A stretch of 64,000 bases of DNA from Kribbella sp. NBC_00382 (GCF_036067295.1 NZ_CP107954.1:3348001-3412000), one strand, 5' to 3'. Numbered from the stretch's first letter, positions 1-8,880 are shown. The notes: a model not told the origin generated them from the letters alone. Program-made: numbers and translations.

Positions 1-3000
1 GGGTCGCAGCGTGTTGAGCCGTCGCTGTGGGTCTGCGGCGACTGCGTTGAGCAGCTTCGCGAACTGGTCGGCTAGTCGGCCTGCTGTGGTGGCGTCGTAG
101 CGGTCGGCGGCGTACTCGAGCCAGCCGGTCAAGCCGCTGGGGGACTCCGTGAGGTCGACGGTGAGGTCGAACTGCGCGGTACCGGTGTGTAGCCGCTCGA
201 CTGCTGCGCCTAGCCCTTCAGTAGCGGCATGGACGGCGAGCATGGCCTGGAACAGCGGATGGCGGCCGGCCCGGCGTTCCGGGTTCACCGCTGCCACGAC
301 CCGGTCGAACGGCACTGCCTGGTGGTCGAATGCCGCCACGTCCGCGGCCCGGGCGCGGTGCAGGAGTTCTACGAAGGGCGGGTCGCCTGCGGTGTCCAGG
401 CGGAGTACCACGGTGTTGACGAAGAACCCGATCACGTCGTCGAGTGCCTCGTCCGGGCGGTTGGCTACCGGAGTACCGATAGCCAGATCCGTCGTGGTGC
501 CCGACAGGAGTGCGGCTAGAGCGGCGTGCAGCACCATGAAGAGAGTGCTGTCCTCTTTGTGCGCCAGGTCGGCCAGTCTCTGGTGCAGGTCGGCATCGAT
601 GGCTAGTGGCACGATCCCGCCGGTAGTGGCACGCCTTGCCGGGTAGGGGCGTGCTCCGGGCAGGTCGGTCTCACCAGGGAGGCCTGCCAGCGCCTCTGTC
701 CAGTACGTGAGGTCGTCCTGGTTGTTGAGTTGCTCCTGCCAGAGGGTGTAGTCGGCGTACTGCGCCGGGAGCGCCGGACGGTCGGCGAGACGTCCGGCGT
801 ACGCAGCAGAGAGGTCCTGCAGCAAGGGCGTCATCGACCAGCCGTCGAAGGCGATGTGGTGCAGTACAAGGACTAGGACTGCATCGCCTGTGGACGGGAC
901 CAGCAGACTGGCGTGCAGTGGTGGGTCGACGGTCAGGTCGATGGTCCACCGGGCCGCCTCTGCCACGGCTTGGTCCAGCTCTTGCGGCCGTACTACGGGC
1001 AGTGGGACCTCTGCTGCGTCCAGTACTTGCTGTGTGGGCTCGTCATCCTCGTCGGCCGGGAACACCGTGCGCAGGATCTCGTGCCGGGCAACCAGGTCGT
1101 TGAGTGCTTTGTGCAGCGCCTCCTGGTCCAGCTCTCCGGGCATCCGGATCGCCAGTGCCACGTGGTACGCCGGTCCGCCGCCGGTAGTCCGGTCCAGGAA
1201 CCACAGCCGCCGTTGGCCGGCGGACAAGGGGAGCTGGTCCGGTCGGTCGACCACTCGCCGCAGCGCGGGAGTAGCGGCCGGTGCGGCGTCGATGCGCTCG
1301 TCTAGTCGACGGACAGAGCGGGCGTCGAGCAGTGTGCGCAGGTCCACCTCGCGGCCGAGGGTGGTACGGATCCGGTTCGCCAGCCGCGCGGCCAGCAGGG
1401 AATGCCCGCCGAGCGCGAGGAAGTCGTCGTCCAGCCGGATCCGATCTGCGGTGGTTCCGAGGACGTCGGCGAACAGGCCGCGAAGCAGTTCCTGCCTCGG
1501 TGTTCCTTTGCTGTCAGCAACTACTTCTACGGGAGTTGGCGCTGGTAGCGCCGACCGGTCGAGTTTGCCGTGGTCGTTGAGCGGAAGCTCGGTCAGCAGT
1601 ACTACCGCCGCTGGGATCGCGTGCCGGGGCAACACCTTCTCCGCGTGCCGGCGGACGGTCGCCACATCGAGCTCTCCGGCCGGTACTACGTACGCCACCA
1701 GCCCTCGACCGCCGGGTGCGTCGTCGCGGACGACCACGACGGCGTGGGCGATCGCGGGATGGCGTTCGAGCGCGAACTGGAGTTCACCGGGTTCGAGCCG
1801 GAAGCCGCGGACCTTGACCTGGTGGTCCGCGCGGCCGCAGTACTCCAGTAGTAGTCCGTCCGACCGCCACCGACCCAGGTCACCGGTGCGGTACATGCGA
1901 TCACCCGGTGCTCCGAACGGGTTGGCGACGAATCGGCTGGCGGTGATGGCCGGCTGGTTCAGGTAGCCGTGGGCCAGGCCGACGCCGGCGATGTAGATCT
2001 CACCGGTCGCTTCCGGTGGTACTGGGTTCAGTGCTGCGTCGAGCACGTAGACCTGCTTGCCCTCGACTGGTCTGCCGATCGGTACTACCGGGCTGGTGGT
2101 GTCCTGGACGGTCAGTACCTGGGCTGTGGCGACGATCATCGTCTCGACCGGGCCGTAGCCGTGCACGATGCGCAGCGCCGGATGGCGACGCTGCAACTCG
2201 GCCAAGTGGCTCGAGGACGCGGTCTCCCCGCCGGTGAGGACCTGATGCAGACCGGTGAAGGTCTCCGGGTGCTCGTCGATCAGGTGGTCGAGCAGGCGGG
2301 CCGAGGCGAACATCGCGGTCACCGGGTGCTTGGCGACCAGCCTGGCGATCGCTGCTGGCTCGGGAGATGAGCCGGGCTGCAGGATCGCAGTACCGCCGCA
2401 TAGCAGGGTGCCTAGGAGTTCTAGGACGAAGCCGTCCCAGGAGACGGGTGCTGACTGCAGTACCACCTCGCCGGGGCCGAAGCCGCCGAACTGCCTGCCT
2501 ACAAGGGATCCGACGATCGCCCGGTGAGAGGCGAGTACTCCTTTCGGTCGTCCGGTCGAGCCCGACGTGAACATCACGCAGGCTGCAGCGTCTGGGCTGG
2601 TGGCTGCGGGCCGTGCTACGGCGTTGGGCTCGGGAGTCTCGCTGAGGTTGAGGGTGGGCCAGTCGCCGACCGCTGGCGTGGCGGCGATCACCAGGGCCGG
2701 CCGGACCTCGGCCAGCTCGGCGTCGCGGCGGGCGGTTGGGTAGGCGGGGTCTAGTACGAAGTACCCGGCGCCTGTCTTCAGTACGGCGAGGATGCCGGCT
2801 ACGAGTTCGACCGAGCGCTCGAGGTGGATCCCGATCAGCTGACCCGGCCGGACCCCGCGGGCGCGTAGCCGGCCGGCGATGCGGTCGGCCTGCGCGTCCA
2901 GGTCGGCGTAGGTCAGCCGCTGGTCACCAGCGACCAGCGCTGGTGCCTCAGGCTGCTCGGAGACTCGCAGCTCGAACAACTCGTGTACACGCAGCGAGGT

Positions 3001-3033
3001 GAGGTCAGGCCGGGTCGTCGAGGCGACGGTCAT
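1..3033 (-). CDS. Nonribosomal peptide synthetase, A-T-C start (3' end outside window)
   Basis: The visible 1011 residues hold an adenylation domain (about 15-490), a carrier domain and a condensation domain that runs off the window. Seen directly: A3 FTSGSTGRPKG, A5 GYGPVE, A7 YRTGDL, A8 GRADHQVKVRGFR, A10-like NDHGKLD, carrier GGHS with Ser545 as the phosphopantetheine site, and condensation HHIAFDG at 725-731 plus an FFVNT motif. No condensation domain precedes the adenylation domain, so this looks like a loading or self-contained first module. Aligning to GrsA by eye gives specificity residues D235 G236 L239 F278 L299 G301 G322 I330 V331, a hydrophobic-leaning pocket; the substrate call is tentative. 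The start ATG (3033) overlaps the MbtH stop by 4 bases, so it is the last visible gene of the operon from 8880. Family certain; product unknown. Confidence 0.95.
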   Translation of the reverse strand, partial: MTVASTTRPDLTSLRVHELFELRVSEQPEAPALVAGDQRLTYADLDAQADRIAGRLRARGVRPGQLIGIHLERSVELVAGILAVLKTGAGYFVLDPAYPTARRDAELAEVRPALVIAATPAVGDWPTLNLSETPEPNAVARPAATSPDAAACVMFTSGSTGRPKGVLASHRAIVGSLVGRQFGGFGPGEVVLQSAPVSWDGFVLELLGTLLCGGTAILQPGSSPEPAAIARLVAKHPVTAMFASARLLDHLIDEHPETFTGLHQVLTGGETASSSHLAELQRRHPALRIVHGYGPVETMIVATAQVLTVQDTTSPVVPIGRPVEGKQVYVLDAALNPVPPEATGEIYIAGVGLAHGYLNQPAITASRFVANPFGAPGDRMYRTGDLGRWRSDGLLLEYCGRADHQVKVRGFRLEPGELQFALERHPAIAHAVVVVRDDAPGGRGLVAYVVPAGELDVATVRRHAEKVLPRHAIPAAVVLLTELPLNDHGKLDRSALPAPTPVEVVADSKGTPRQELLRGLFADVLGTTADRIRLDDDFLALGGHSLLAARLANRIRTTLGREVDLRTLLDARSVRRLDERIDAAPAATPALRRVVDRPDQLPLSAGQRRLWFLDRTTGGGPAYHVALAIRMPGELDQEALHKALNDLVARHEILRTVFPADEDDEPTQQVLDAAEVPLPVVRPQELDQAVAEAARWTIDLTVDPPLHASLLVPSTGDAVLVLVLHHIAFDGWSMTPLLQDLSAAYAGRLADRPALPAQYADYTLWQEQLNNQDDLTYWTEALAGLPGETDLPGARPYPARRATTGGIVPLAIDADLHQRLADLAHKEDSTLFMVLHAALAALLSGTTTDLAIGTPVANRPDEALDDVIGFFVNTVVLRLDTAGDPPFVELLHRARAADVAAFDHQAVPFDRVVAAVNPERRAGRHPLFQAMLAVHAATEGLGAAVERLHTGTAQFDLTVDLTESPSGLTGWLEYAADRYDATTAGRLADQFAKLLNAVAADPQRRLNTLRP

Positions 3034-3263
3034 CCTGCACCGCCGCCGGTCGCGTCCCGGCTCGCCAGGGCGGGCCGCAGGTCGGTCCAGTTCGCCTCGA
3101 CGTGGTCCAGGCAGGTCTGGCGGGACGCCGGGCCGAGTGCCGACGACCAGCCGGCCGGTACTGCGATCGACGTCGGCCACAGGCTGTGCTGGCCGAGTTC
3201 GTTCACCAGTACCAGGTAGGTCGCGTCGGTGTCCTCGAACGGGTTGGTGATCTGCTCGCTCAT
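3030..3263 (-). CDS. MbtH-like NRPS accessory protein
   Basis: A 77-residue protein with the family signature: NPFED near the N-terminus, then VNELGQHSLWP (the usual NxExQxSLWP) and a W-rich C-terminal half. MbtH proteins bind adenylation domains and are needed for their folding or activity. Its stop overlaps the NRPS start (ATGA) and its start overlaps the MFS stop (ATGA), so it is translated in a fixed relation to its likely client, the adenylation domain just downstream. The length matches the family. Confidence 0.95.
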   Translation of the reverse strand: MSEQITNPFEDTDATYLVLVNELGQHSLWPTSIAVPAGWSSALGPASRQTCLDHVEANWTDLRPALASRDATGGGAG

Positions 3264-4744
3264 CGGTCGGCTCCGTCCGTGGTCGTGACGGCTGCATCGA
3301 TGGTGGCGGCATTGGTGACGGCGTCGGACTCGGCCTCGGGCTTGGCGTCGTCGGCCGGGGTGGACGGGTAGTCGGGGTGCTCGGTCGGCAGGTCGCGGGT
3401 GGACTTGAGCGGGCCGATCAGCAGGATCAGCTTGCCGACGCAGCCCAGCCCCAAGACGATGAACAGCGCCTCGCGGACTCCGATCGCCTGGCCGAGGAAG
3501 CCGCCGCCCAGGGCGCCGAGCGGGATCAGGCTGAAGCTCACGAAGCTGCCGCTGGTGGCGACCCGGCCGAGCATGTCGGGCGGGCAGTAGGCCTGCCGGA
3601 ACGAGCCGCCGATGATGTTGTTGGCAACGATGCCGATCGACGGGATGAGCAGGCCTGCGGCGAACAGTGCGACGCCAGTACCGCCAGTAGCCAGGGGGAT
3701 CAGCAGGCCGAACGGGGTGGTGACCAGGGACCAGGTCAGGAGCGCCCGAGCGGTACCGATCTTCTTTGCCAGCTTGTTGGCGACAGTAGCGCCGAGCACT
3801 CCACCCAGGCAGTCGAACGCCATCAGGACGCCGACCACTGTCGGGTGCAGGTCCAGGGTGCGTACCAGGAAGACGACCAGCAGGGCATGCCCGCCGGCGA
3901 GGAGCAGGTTGTCCACTGCGGCGCCACCGGTCAGTACACGGAGGTACGGGTCCCGGACGACGAAGCGGATGCCTTGGGCGATCTCCTGCCGCAGTGTGGT
4001 GGTACGCGGCTCCGGCTTGGTGGTCTCACGCGGTTCGCGCTTCTTGATCCCCAGCAAGCAGATGAAGGACACCACGAACGTGGCGGCGTCGAGGATCATG
4101 CCCAGGATCGGGCCGAAGATCTGGATCAGCCCACCACCGGCACTGCTGCCCGCGACCACGGCCGCCTGCGAACTGCCTTGCAGCTTGGCATTGCCCTCCG
4201 GCAGGTCGTCCTTGTCGAGTAGCGATGGGAGATACGCCCCGTACGCCGGGCTGAAGAACACGCTGACCACGCCGCCGAGCAGACAGACCACGATCAGCTG
4301 GGTGAGGGTGAGTACCCCGAGCCAGGCAGCCAGCGGCACACTGGCGACCAGCACGAAGAAGGCGATGTCGCAGGCCAGCAAGGTACGGCGGCGCGGCAGC
4401 CGGTCGATCCATGCACCGGCCGGCAGACCGACCAGCAGCCAGGGCAGCCAGGAGGCGGCGTTGATCAGGCCCACCGACGATGCACTGGCACCGAGGGTCG
4501 TCAGCGCGATCACCGGGACCGCGATCCCGCTCATCGCGTTGCCAAAGGTACTGGTGGTCTCACCGATCCACAGCCGCCGGAAGTCGCCCTGCCTGAGCAG
4601 CCCCCAGCGGGACTTCTTCTGGGGCGGGTCACCCGGGTCGCCCTGCCCGTTCGGCTCGCTCGGCTCGTTCGGCGGGGGAGTCTCGCTGAGTACTTCGTTC
4701 AGCGGAGCGAGGTCGGGGCGCTCCGCTGCGATCTCTGTGGTCAT
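3260..4744 (-). CDS. MFS transporter, probable peptide exporter
   Basis: A 494-residue major facilitator with about twelve hydrophobic segments from residue 60 onward. It is flanked by a Pro/Gly-rich cytosolic N-terminal tail and an acidic Ala/Asp-rich C-terminal tail. The first helices follow a WGLLRQGDFRRLWIGE motif typical of the enterobactin-exporter/MFS_3 group. It lies inside the NRPS operon, sharing 4-base overlaps with the FMN enzyme and mbtH, so export of the peptide product or self-resistance is the natural inference. The substrate cannot be read from sequence. Confidence 0.9.
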   Translation of the reverse strand: MTTEIAAERPDLAPLNEVLSETPPPNEPSEPNGQGDPGDPPQKKSRWGLLRQGDFRRLWIGETTSTFGNAMSGIAVPVIALTTLGASASSVGLINAASWLPWLLVGLPAGAWIDRLPRRRTLLACDIAFFVLVASVPLAAWLGVLTLTQLIVVCLLGGVVSVFFSPAYGAYLPSLLDKDDLPEGNAKLQGSSQAAVVAGSSAGGGLIQIFGPILGMILDAATFVVSFICLLGIKKREPRETTKPEPRTTTLRQEIAQGIRFVVRDPYLRVLTGGAAVDNLLLAGGHALLVVFLVRTLDLHPTVVGVLMAFDCLGGVLGATVANKLAKKIGTARALLTWSLVTTPFGLLIPLATGGTGVALFAAGLLIPSIGIVANNIIGGSFRQAYCPPDMLGRVATSGSFVSFSLIPLGALGGGFLGQAIGVREALFIVLGLGCVGKLILLIGPLKSTRDLPTEHPDYPSTPADDAKPEAESDAVTNAATIDAAVTTTDGADR

Positions 4745-6135
4745 GCCGATGTCGCCTTCCGTGGGGTTCCAGTGGGAATGTGCAACTGCTGCGCCGGTAC
4801 GGCCGACGCGATGAAGTCGGTGGTTGCCCCGAGGCCGGTGGCGGCCCAGGAGTCCGTGGGGGCCCAGAGGTCGTCCGGGCTGAGTGCTGCTGGGTGGTAG
4901 TGGCCGAGGGCGCTGATCAGTAGGCCTAGCTCGACAGTCAGGCAGTCGACGAGCCGGATGAGGCCCTCATCGCGGTCCTCGTCTACGGCGAGCAGTGCAG
5001 CCCGGCCGAGACCAGCTGCCGTGGCACCGAGCGCCAGGGCCTTCACTGCCCGGGTGCCTTCCCAGATCCGGCCAGTAGCCATCAGACAGCCGCCAGGTCT
5101 AGCCCATGCGTGGTGCTGTGCGATGCGGTACAGGCATTCGGCGAGGGGTAGGCCGACGTGGTCGAGCGAGGACAGCGGTGCCCAGCCGGTACCGCCCTCG
5201 GCGCCGTCGACGGTGACTGCGTCGGCTCCGGCGGCCCAGGCGACCGATGCCGCGTGGGCAATGTCCCGGCCGGGGTGCAGCTTCACCCAGACCCTGGCGC
5301 GTGGGTAGTTGTTGCGCATCAGGCGGATCTGCTGCCGGAGGATCTCGTCGGTGAAGGTCCCCGGGCTCGCACTACGCAGCCGGTGGCTGGGGTCACCCAG
5401 TACGTCGGAGATCGAGTACCGGTCGGCCAATGCGTCCGCCTGCCCGGTGCCGAGGACAGTCATGCCGCCCAGACCGGGTTTGGCGCCCTGGCCGACCTTG
5501 AGCTCGAACGCGAGCCGCCCGGAGTCGAGCAGCCGTTGGGCCGCCGGGTCGCTGTAGGCGAGATTCCACACCTCGGCGTCGGCGTCCTCGGTGCTCTGCT
5601 GGACGGCAACCCCGCCCAGACCGTCGGGGACGTTGTCGGCGTACGCCGTGATCCGCGCCAGCAACGACCGCTGAGCAGGAGCATCGCTGTCACGGCCGTA
5701 CCCGCTGACCGGTACGACGTTCTCGCCGATCACCATCGGGAGGCCGAGCCGCCCGGCCTGACGACTGAGCGCGACGCCCAGTTCCCCGCCGCTGTCCGTC
5801 GAGCCGAGCGCCGAACAGAACACCGGTACCGGCGAACGAAACCCGCCGATCGTGGTACCGAGCTCAACGTCACCAGGCATCGGCTCCCGCCCGAGATCGA
5901 TCAGCTTCTCCAACCGCTCCGGCATGAACACCGGCGGCACCAACCGCAACCGATCAAGCGAATCGTTGCTATTGGCAACCGGATCGGCACCGAAGACAGC
6001 CCGCCCGTACGCCCCGACCGGCGGGAACAACTGAGCCGACCCGACGCGGGCCCGAGCGCGTACGGCATCTGCGGGGAACCCGTCGGCGGCCAGCCGGTCG
6101 GTCCGCGCATCGGCGTACGGGATCTCGGTGGTCAT
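4741..6135 (-). CDS. Stand-alone glutamate-synthase-type FMN domain oxidoreductase
   Basis: A 464-residue protein matching the central/FMN barrel of glutamate synthase. KVGQGAKPGLGG lies near residue 212, a SPGTFTDEILRQQIRLMR segment follows, then VWVKLHPG and DGAEGGTGWAPLSSL near 312. Missing are the glutaminase domain and the cysteine cluster (CHxxxCPxG type) that binds 3Fe-4S in true glutamate synthase, so it should not make glutamate from glutamine by itself. In the operon it sits between an AsnRS-like ligase and an exporter, overlapping both by 4 bases. A redox step on an amino acid made by the glutamate mutase is inferred; the reaction is unknown. Start ATG at 6135 is chosen because it overlaps the upstream stop. 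Confidence 0.85.
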   Translation of the reverse strand: MTTEIPYADARTDRLAADGFPADAVRARARVGSAQLFPPVGAYGRAVFGADPVANSNDSLDRLRLVPPVFMPERLEKLIDLGREPMPGDVELGTTIGGFRSPVPVFCSALGSTDSGGELGVALSRQAGRLGLPMVIGENVVPVSGYGRDSDAPAQRSLLARITAYADNVPDGLGGVAVQQSTEDADAEVWNLAYSDPAAQRLLDSGRLAFELKVGQGAKPGLGGMTVLGTGQADALADRYSISDVLGDPSHRLRSASPGTFTDEILRQQIRLMRNNYPRARVWVKLHPGRDIAHAASVAWAAGADAVTVDGAEGGTGWAPLSSLDHVGLPLAECLYRIAQHHAWARPGGCLMATGRIWEGTRAVKALALGATAAGLGRAALLAVDEDRDEGLIRLVDCLTVELGLLISALGHYHPAALSPDDLWAPTDSWAATGLGATTDFIASAVPAQQLHIPTGTPRKATSA

Positions 6136-7178
6136 GCCGACACCACCCCGGGCAGTTTGGGGAAGGCGCTGGCCTGCCAGGCGGTTTCGAGGCCGGCGAT
6201 GTAGCGGGTCAGCCGCTGCAGGCCGAGTCCGAAGCCGGCGCTCGGCGGGATGCCGTCCTTGGCCATCTGCAGGTACCACTCGTACTTGGCCGGGTTCTCG
6301 CCGGTCTCCCGGATGCGGGCGACGATGCGGCGGTACTCGTGTTCGCGCTCGCTGCCGCTGGCCAGTTCGCCGTACCCGTCCGGAGCGAGCAGATCGAAGT
6401 TCCGCAGCGTCCCCGGCGTCGACCGGCTCTCGCGGTCGTAGAAGCCGCGTGACCCCTTCGGATAGTCCGTCACGAAGAACGGCCGCTCGGTCGCCTTGGA
6501 CAGGACCTTCTCGGCCTCCCAGTCGATCTCCGCGTCCGGGCTCTGCGTGTGCCCGGCGACGGCCAGCCGCTCGACCGCCTCGGCGTGACTCATCCGGTCG
6601 AACGGACCGTCGAGCAGTGCGCCGAACGCCGCCGGATCGCGCTGGAGGGTGGCGAGGTCGTCGGGCAGGTCGGCAAGTACGCGTTGGGTGGCCGCCTTCA
6701 CGATGCTCTGCAGGACCTCCATCGCGTCCTCGCGGGTGGCGTTGGCGATCTCGATGTCGAGCTGGTGGAACTCGGCCAGGTGCCGGCCGGTGAAGCGGGT
6801 CTCCAGCGGCTCGAGGCGGACGTTCGGCGCGACGCAGAAGATCTTGTCGAACGCGGTCACCGCTGCCTGCTTGTAGAGGATCGCGCTCGTCATCAGCTTG
6901 TAGCGGTGGCCGTAGAAGTCGATGTCGACCTGCTTCGACCCGCGGCCGCCGGGGTCGGTGACCGGGCCGATCATGGGTGGCAGCAGCTCGACGAATCCCT
7001 GTGCACGCAGCTCTTGCCGGGCGGCGTCGAGGATTCGGTCCTGGATCCGGATGGCGGCCTGGGTGGCCGGCGCGGCCAGGTGGACGGGCAACGCGGGCAG
7101 GTCCGGGGTGGTACCGGCTGTACTGGCTGTAGAGGTACCGGCCTCGGGTGCGGCCGGTGCGGGCATGGTCTGGGTCAT
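6132..7178 (-). CDS. AsnRS-like class II ligase lacking anticodon domain (asparagine synthetase-like)
   Basis: A 348-residue protein. After about 40 Pro/Ala/Thr-rich residues the class II synthetase core starts at once, with no OB-fold anticodon-binding domain. Motif 2 region is RFTGRHLAEFHQLDIE (about 128-143) and motif 3 is GFGLGLQRL (about 315-323), where AsnRS usually has GLGLERL. This architecture is that of archaeal-type asparagine synthetases (AsnRS paralogues), which form aspartyl-AMP and amidate it. Beside glutamate mutase, the likely substrate is 3-methylaspartate, giving 3-methylasparagine or an activated acyl for transfer; this is inference. RBS GGAG precedes ATG 7178, and the gene overlaps both neighbours by 4 bases. 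Confidence 0.85.
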   Translation of the reverse strand: MTQTMPAPAAPEAGTSTASTAGTTPDLPALPVHLAAPATQAAIRIQDRILDAARQELRAQGFVELLPPMIGPVTDPGGRGSKQVDIDFYGHRYKLMTSAILYKQAAVTAFDKIFCVAPNVRLEPLETRFTGRHLAEFHQLDIEIANATREDAMEVLQSIVKAATQRVLADLPDDLATLQRDPAAFGALLDGPFDRMSHAEAVERLAVAGHTQSPDAEIDWEAEKVLSKATERPFFVTDYPKGSRGFYDRESRSTPGTLRNFDLLAPDGYGELASGSEREHEYRRIVARIRETGENPAKYEWYLQMAKDGIPPSAGFGLGLQRLTRYIAGLETAWQASAFPKLPGVVSA

Positions 7179-8446
7179 CGGGGCTCCTGGTGGCCGACAG
7201 CAACGGCGTACTGCTGGCTGTCGTAGGTCCTGCGGATGTAGTTGAGTGATTCGAGAAGGTCTGGTGCGGTGGTCCTGCGCCCGGTCGGTCCGGTGGGCCG
7301 GATGGGCATCGAGCCGGTACGTGTCCAGCGCAACCGCCCGTCGCCGCCCACCTGGCCGGTGGCTCGGCCGGCGTTGTCGGGGTGCAGGCAGTAGGGGATG
7401 TCCAGGTAGCCGCGCTGGAGTGCGCTGATCAGGGCTGCGCCGATGTCGTCGTCGAGGTCTAGTACCGCGTCGACGAGCGCCCGTGCCTCGGCGTAGGTCT
7501 CCGAATCGACGTACGGGTCCGGTGTCGCTGTGGGCCCCGCCGCAGCGGCTGCTGTCTCCAGGGCGATCACGTTCTCGGCGATGGTCGGGATGCGGAACGC
7601 CTCGGCCGTGGTCTTGACTATGAGCCGGGCAGCGCCGGTACGGGCGGTCAACCGGGCTGCTTCCTGGAGCAGCCTCGTCGCGCCGTCACCTGTCAGCGGG
7701 TAGACGCCCATGTAGGCATAGACCACGACATGCGACTGGACATCGGGCAGTAGCTCGGCAATGAGGCGGCGCATCGCTAGTACTGCCTCAGTGTTCTGCT
7801 CTGCATGGGTTTGCTGGGCATAGCTCAACGAGATCGACCGCAGCCCGTGCTGCCGGAAGAACAGCGCCTCAAGGGTGCTCAGGGCAACCAGTAGTCCTGG
7901 CGGGCAGAGCTGGCCCATCATGCAGCCGCCGAACGTCTCCAGATGGGCCTCCTGCCCGTTCCCCCGGCACAACTCGACCAGTAGCTCGGTACTGCGCTCC
8001 CACTCGTGCACGGACTCCCGCACCGGCACCCGGCTGTAGGGGAGGCAGTACGAGATCGGACCGCCCTCTGTGGCGTGCAGGCCGGCTGCGGTGAGCGCCC
8101 GGATGATGTGCTCCGGCCGGGCCGATCCATGCCGGACCTGTACCGGAGTACCGGCCTCTCCGATCACCTGCTGGGTGAGCTCGGCCGGATAGGTGGCGAT
8201 CGGGTAGCCGTTGAGCGCGACCCCTGCGGCCAGCGCCTTGTCGGCGGCCGTGAGGTCGTTGACCCGTGTGTAGCTGTCGACCGTGATCGTGCCGACGGTG
8301 GTCGCGGAGGCATGACGAACCGCGGTCAGACCGGCGTGCATCGTCTGCGGATGGGAGAAACCCATCCGCGGCTGCACCACGATCTGCCCCGCCGCCCTTG
8401 CCTGCGCGACGAATTCACCGAACGACCACGGAGACCGGGTGATCAC
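7175..8446 (-). CDS. glmE: Methylaspartate (glutamate) mutase epsilon subunit
   Basis: A 423-residue TIM-barrel subunit of adenosylcobalamin-dependent glutamate mutase, somewhat shorter than clostridial MutE. Characteristic stretches are VQPRMGFSHPQTMHAGL near the start, a GCMMGQLCPPGLLVA block, SLSYAQQTHAEQN and the late DIPYCLHPDN segment. With GlmS it interconverts L-glutamate and L-threo-3-methylaspartate. Start GTG 8446 overlaps the glmS stop as GTGA. In actinobacteria such pairs supply methylaspartate to antibiotics (friulimicin, vicenistatin), which fits the NRPS downstream. Confidence 0.92.
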   Translation of the reverse strand: MITRSPWSFGEFVAQARAAGQIVVQPRMGFSHPQTMHAGLTAVRHASATTVGTITVDSYTRVNDLTAADKALAAGVALNGYPIATYPAELTQQVIGEAGTPVQVRHGSARPEHIIRALTAAGLHATEGGPISYCLPYSRVPVRESVHEWERSTELLVELCRGNGQEAHLETFGGCMMGQLCPPGLLVALSTLEALFFRQHGLRSISLSYAQQTHAEQNTEAVLAMRRLIAELLPDVQSHVVVYAYMGVYPLTGDGATRLLQEAARLTARTGAARLIVKTTAEAFRIPTIAENVIALETAAAAAGPTATPDPYVDSETYAEARALVDAVLDLDDDIGAALISALQRGYLDIPYCLHPDNAGRATGQVGGDGRLRWTRTGSMPIRPTGPTGRRTTAPDLLESLNYIRRTYDSQQYAVAVGHQEPR

Positions 8447-8880
8447 CCCACGGCCGCGAGCGAACGCTGCGCGGCCTTCTCGTTCGTGACGGACTCGAGG
8501 AATCGGTAGAAGCGGCCCATGTCGGCGTCGTCGTCGAACACGGCATCGAACCCTGCGGCCAGCAGCTCCTCGGCGGCCGCTTTCGAGTTCCCCTCGATGC
8601 CAAGCTTCCCCCCGATGACGATCGGTGTGCCGGCCAGTTCCTTCTGTGCACGCAGCAACCTGACGACGCGAGCGCCGTCCTGGGCGCCGTGGCCGTTGAC
8701 GGTACTGATCACCACGAGATCCGGCCGGTCGGTCCGTGCCCGATCAACCAGCAGCTGGTCGGGCACACACGCGCCGAGATTTCCGACCCGGTACCCGCGG
8801 TCCTCGAGCACGAGCTGCAGATACACCAGGTTCCAGGTGTGCGAGTCGGACGAGACGGTACTCAACAGGACGTTGAACAC
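8443..8880 (-). CDS. glmS: Methylaspartate (glutamate) mutase sigma subunit, B12-binding
   Basis: A 145-residue cobalamin-binding Rossmann-like subunit. It starts with a GTG (8880) preceded by a GGGGGG run at good spacing. The cobalt-ligating His lies in SDSHTWN; the family motif is DxHxxG, so the Gly is Asn here while Asp and His are kept. VVISTVNGHG and PIVIGGKLG correspond to the later cobalamin contacts. It is the first gene of the seven-gene operon, directly after the AT-rich leader. The Gly-to-Asn change may be normal for this biosynthetic subfamily. Confidence 0.9.
   Translation of the reverse strand: MFNVLLSTVSSDSHTWNLVYLQLVLEDRGYRVGNLGACVPDQLLVDRARTDRPDLVVISTVNGHGAQDGARVVRLLRAQKELAGTPIVIGGKLGIEGNSKAAAEELLAAGFDAVFDDDADMGRFYRFLESVTNEKAAQRSLAAVG

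Noticed and set aside
4741..7203. A single 820-residue protein across the FMN and AsnRS-like region
   Set aside because: The N-terminal 350 residues of that frame are Arg/Pro-rich shadow sequence antisense to no domain; the real genes are the AsnRS-like protein in another frame and the FMN protein starting at 6135.
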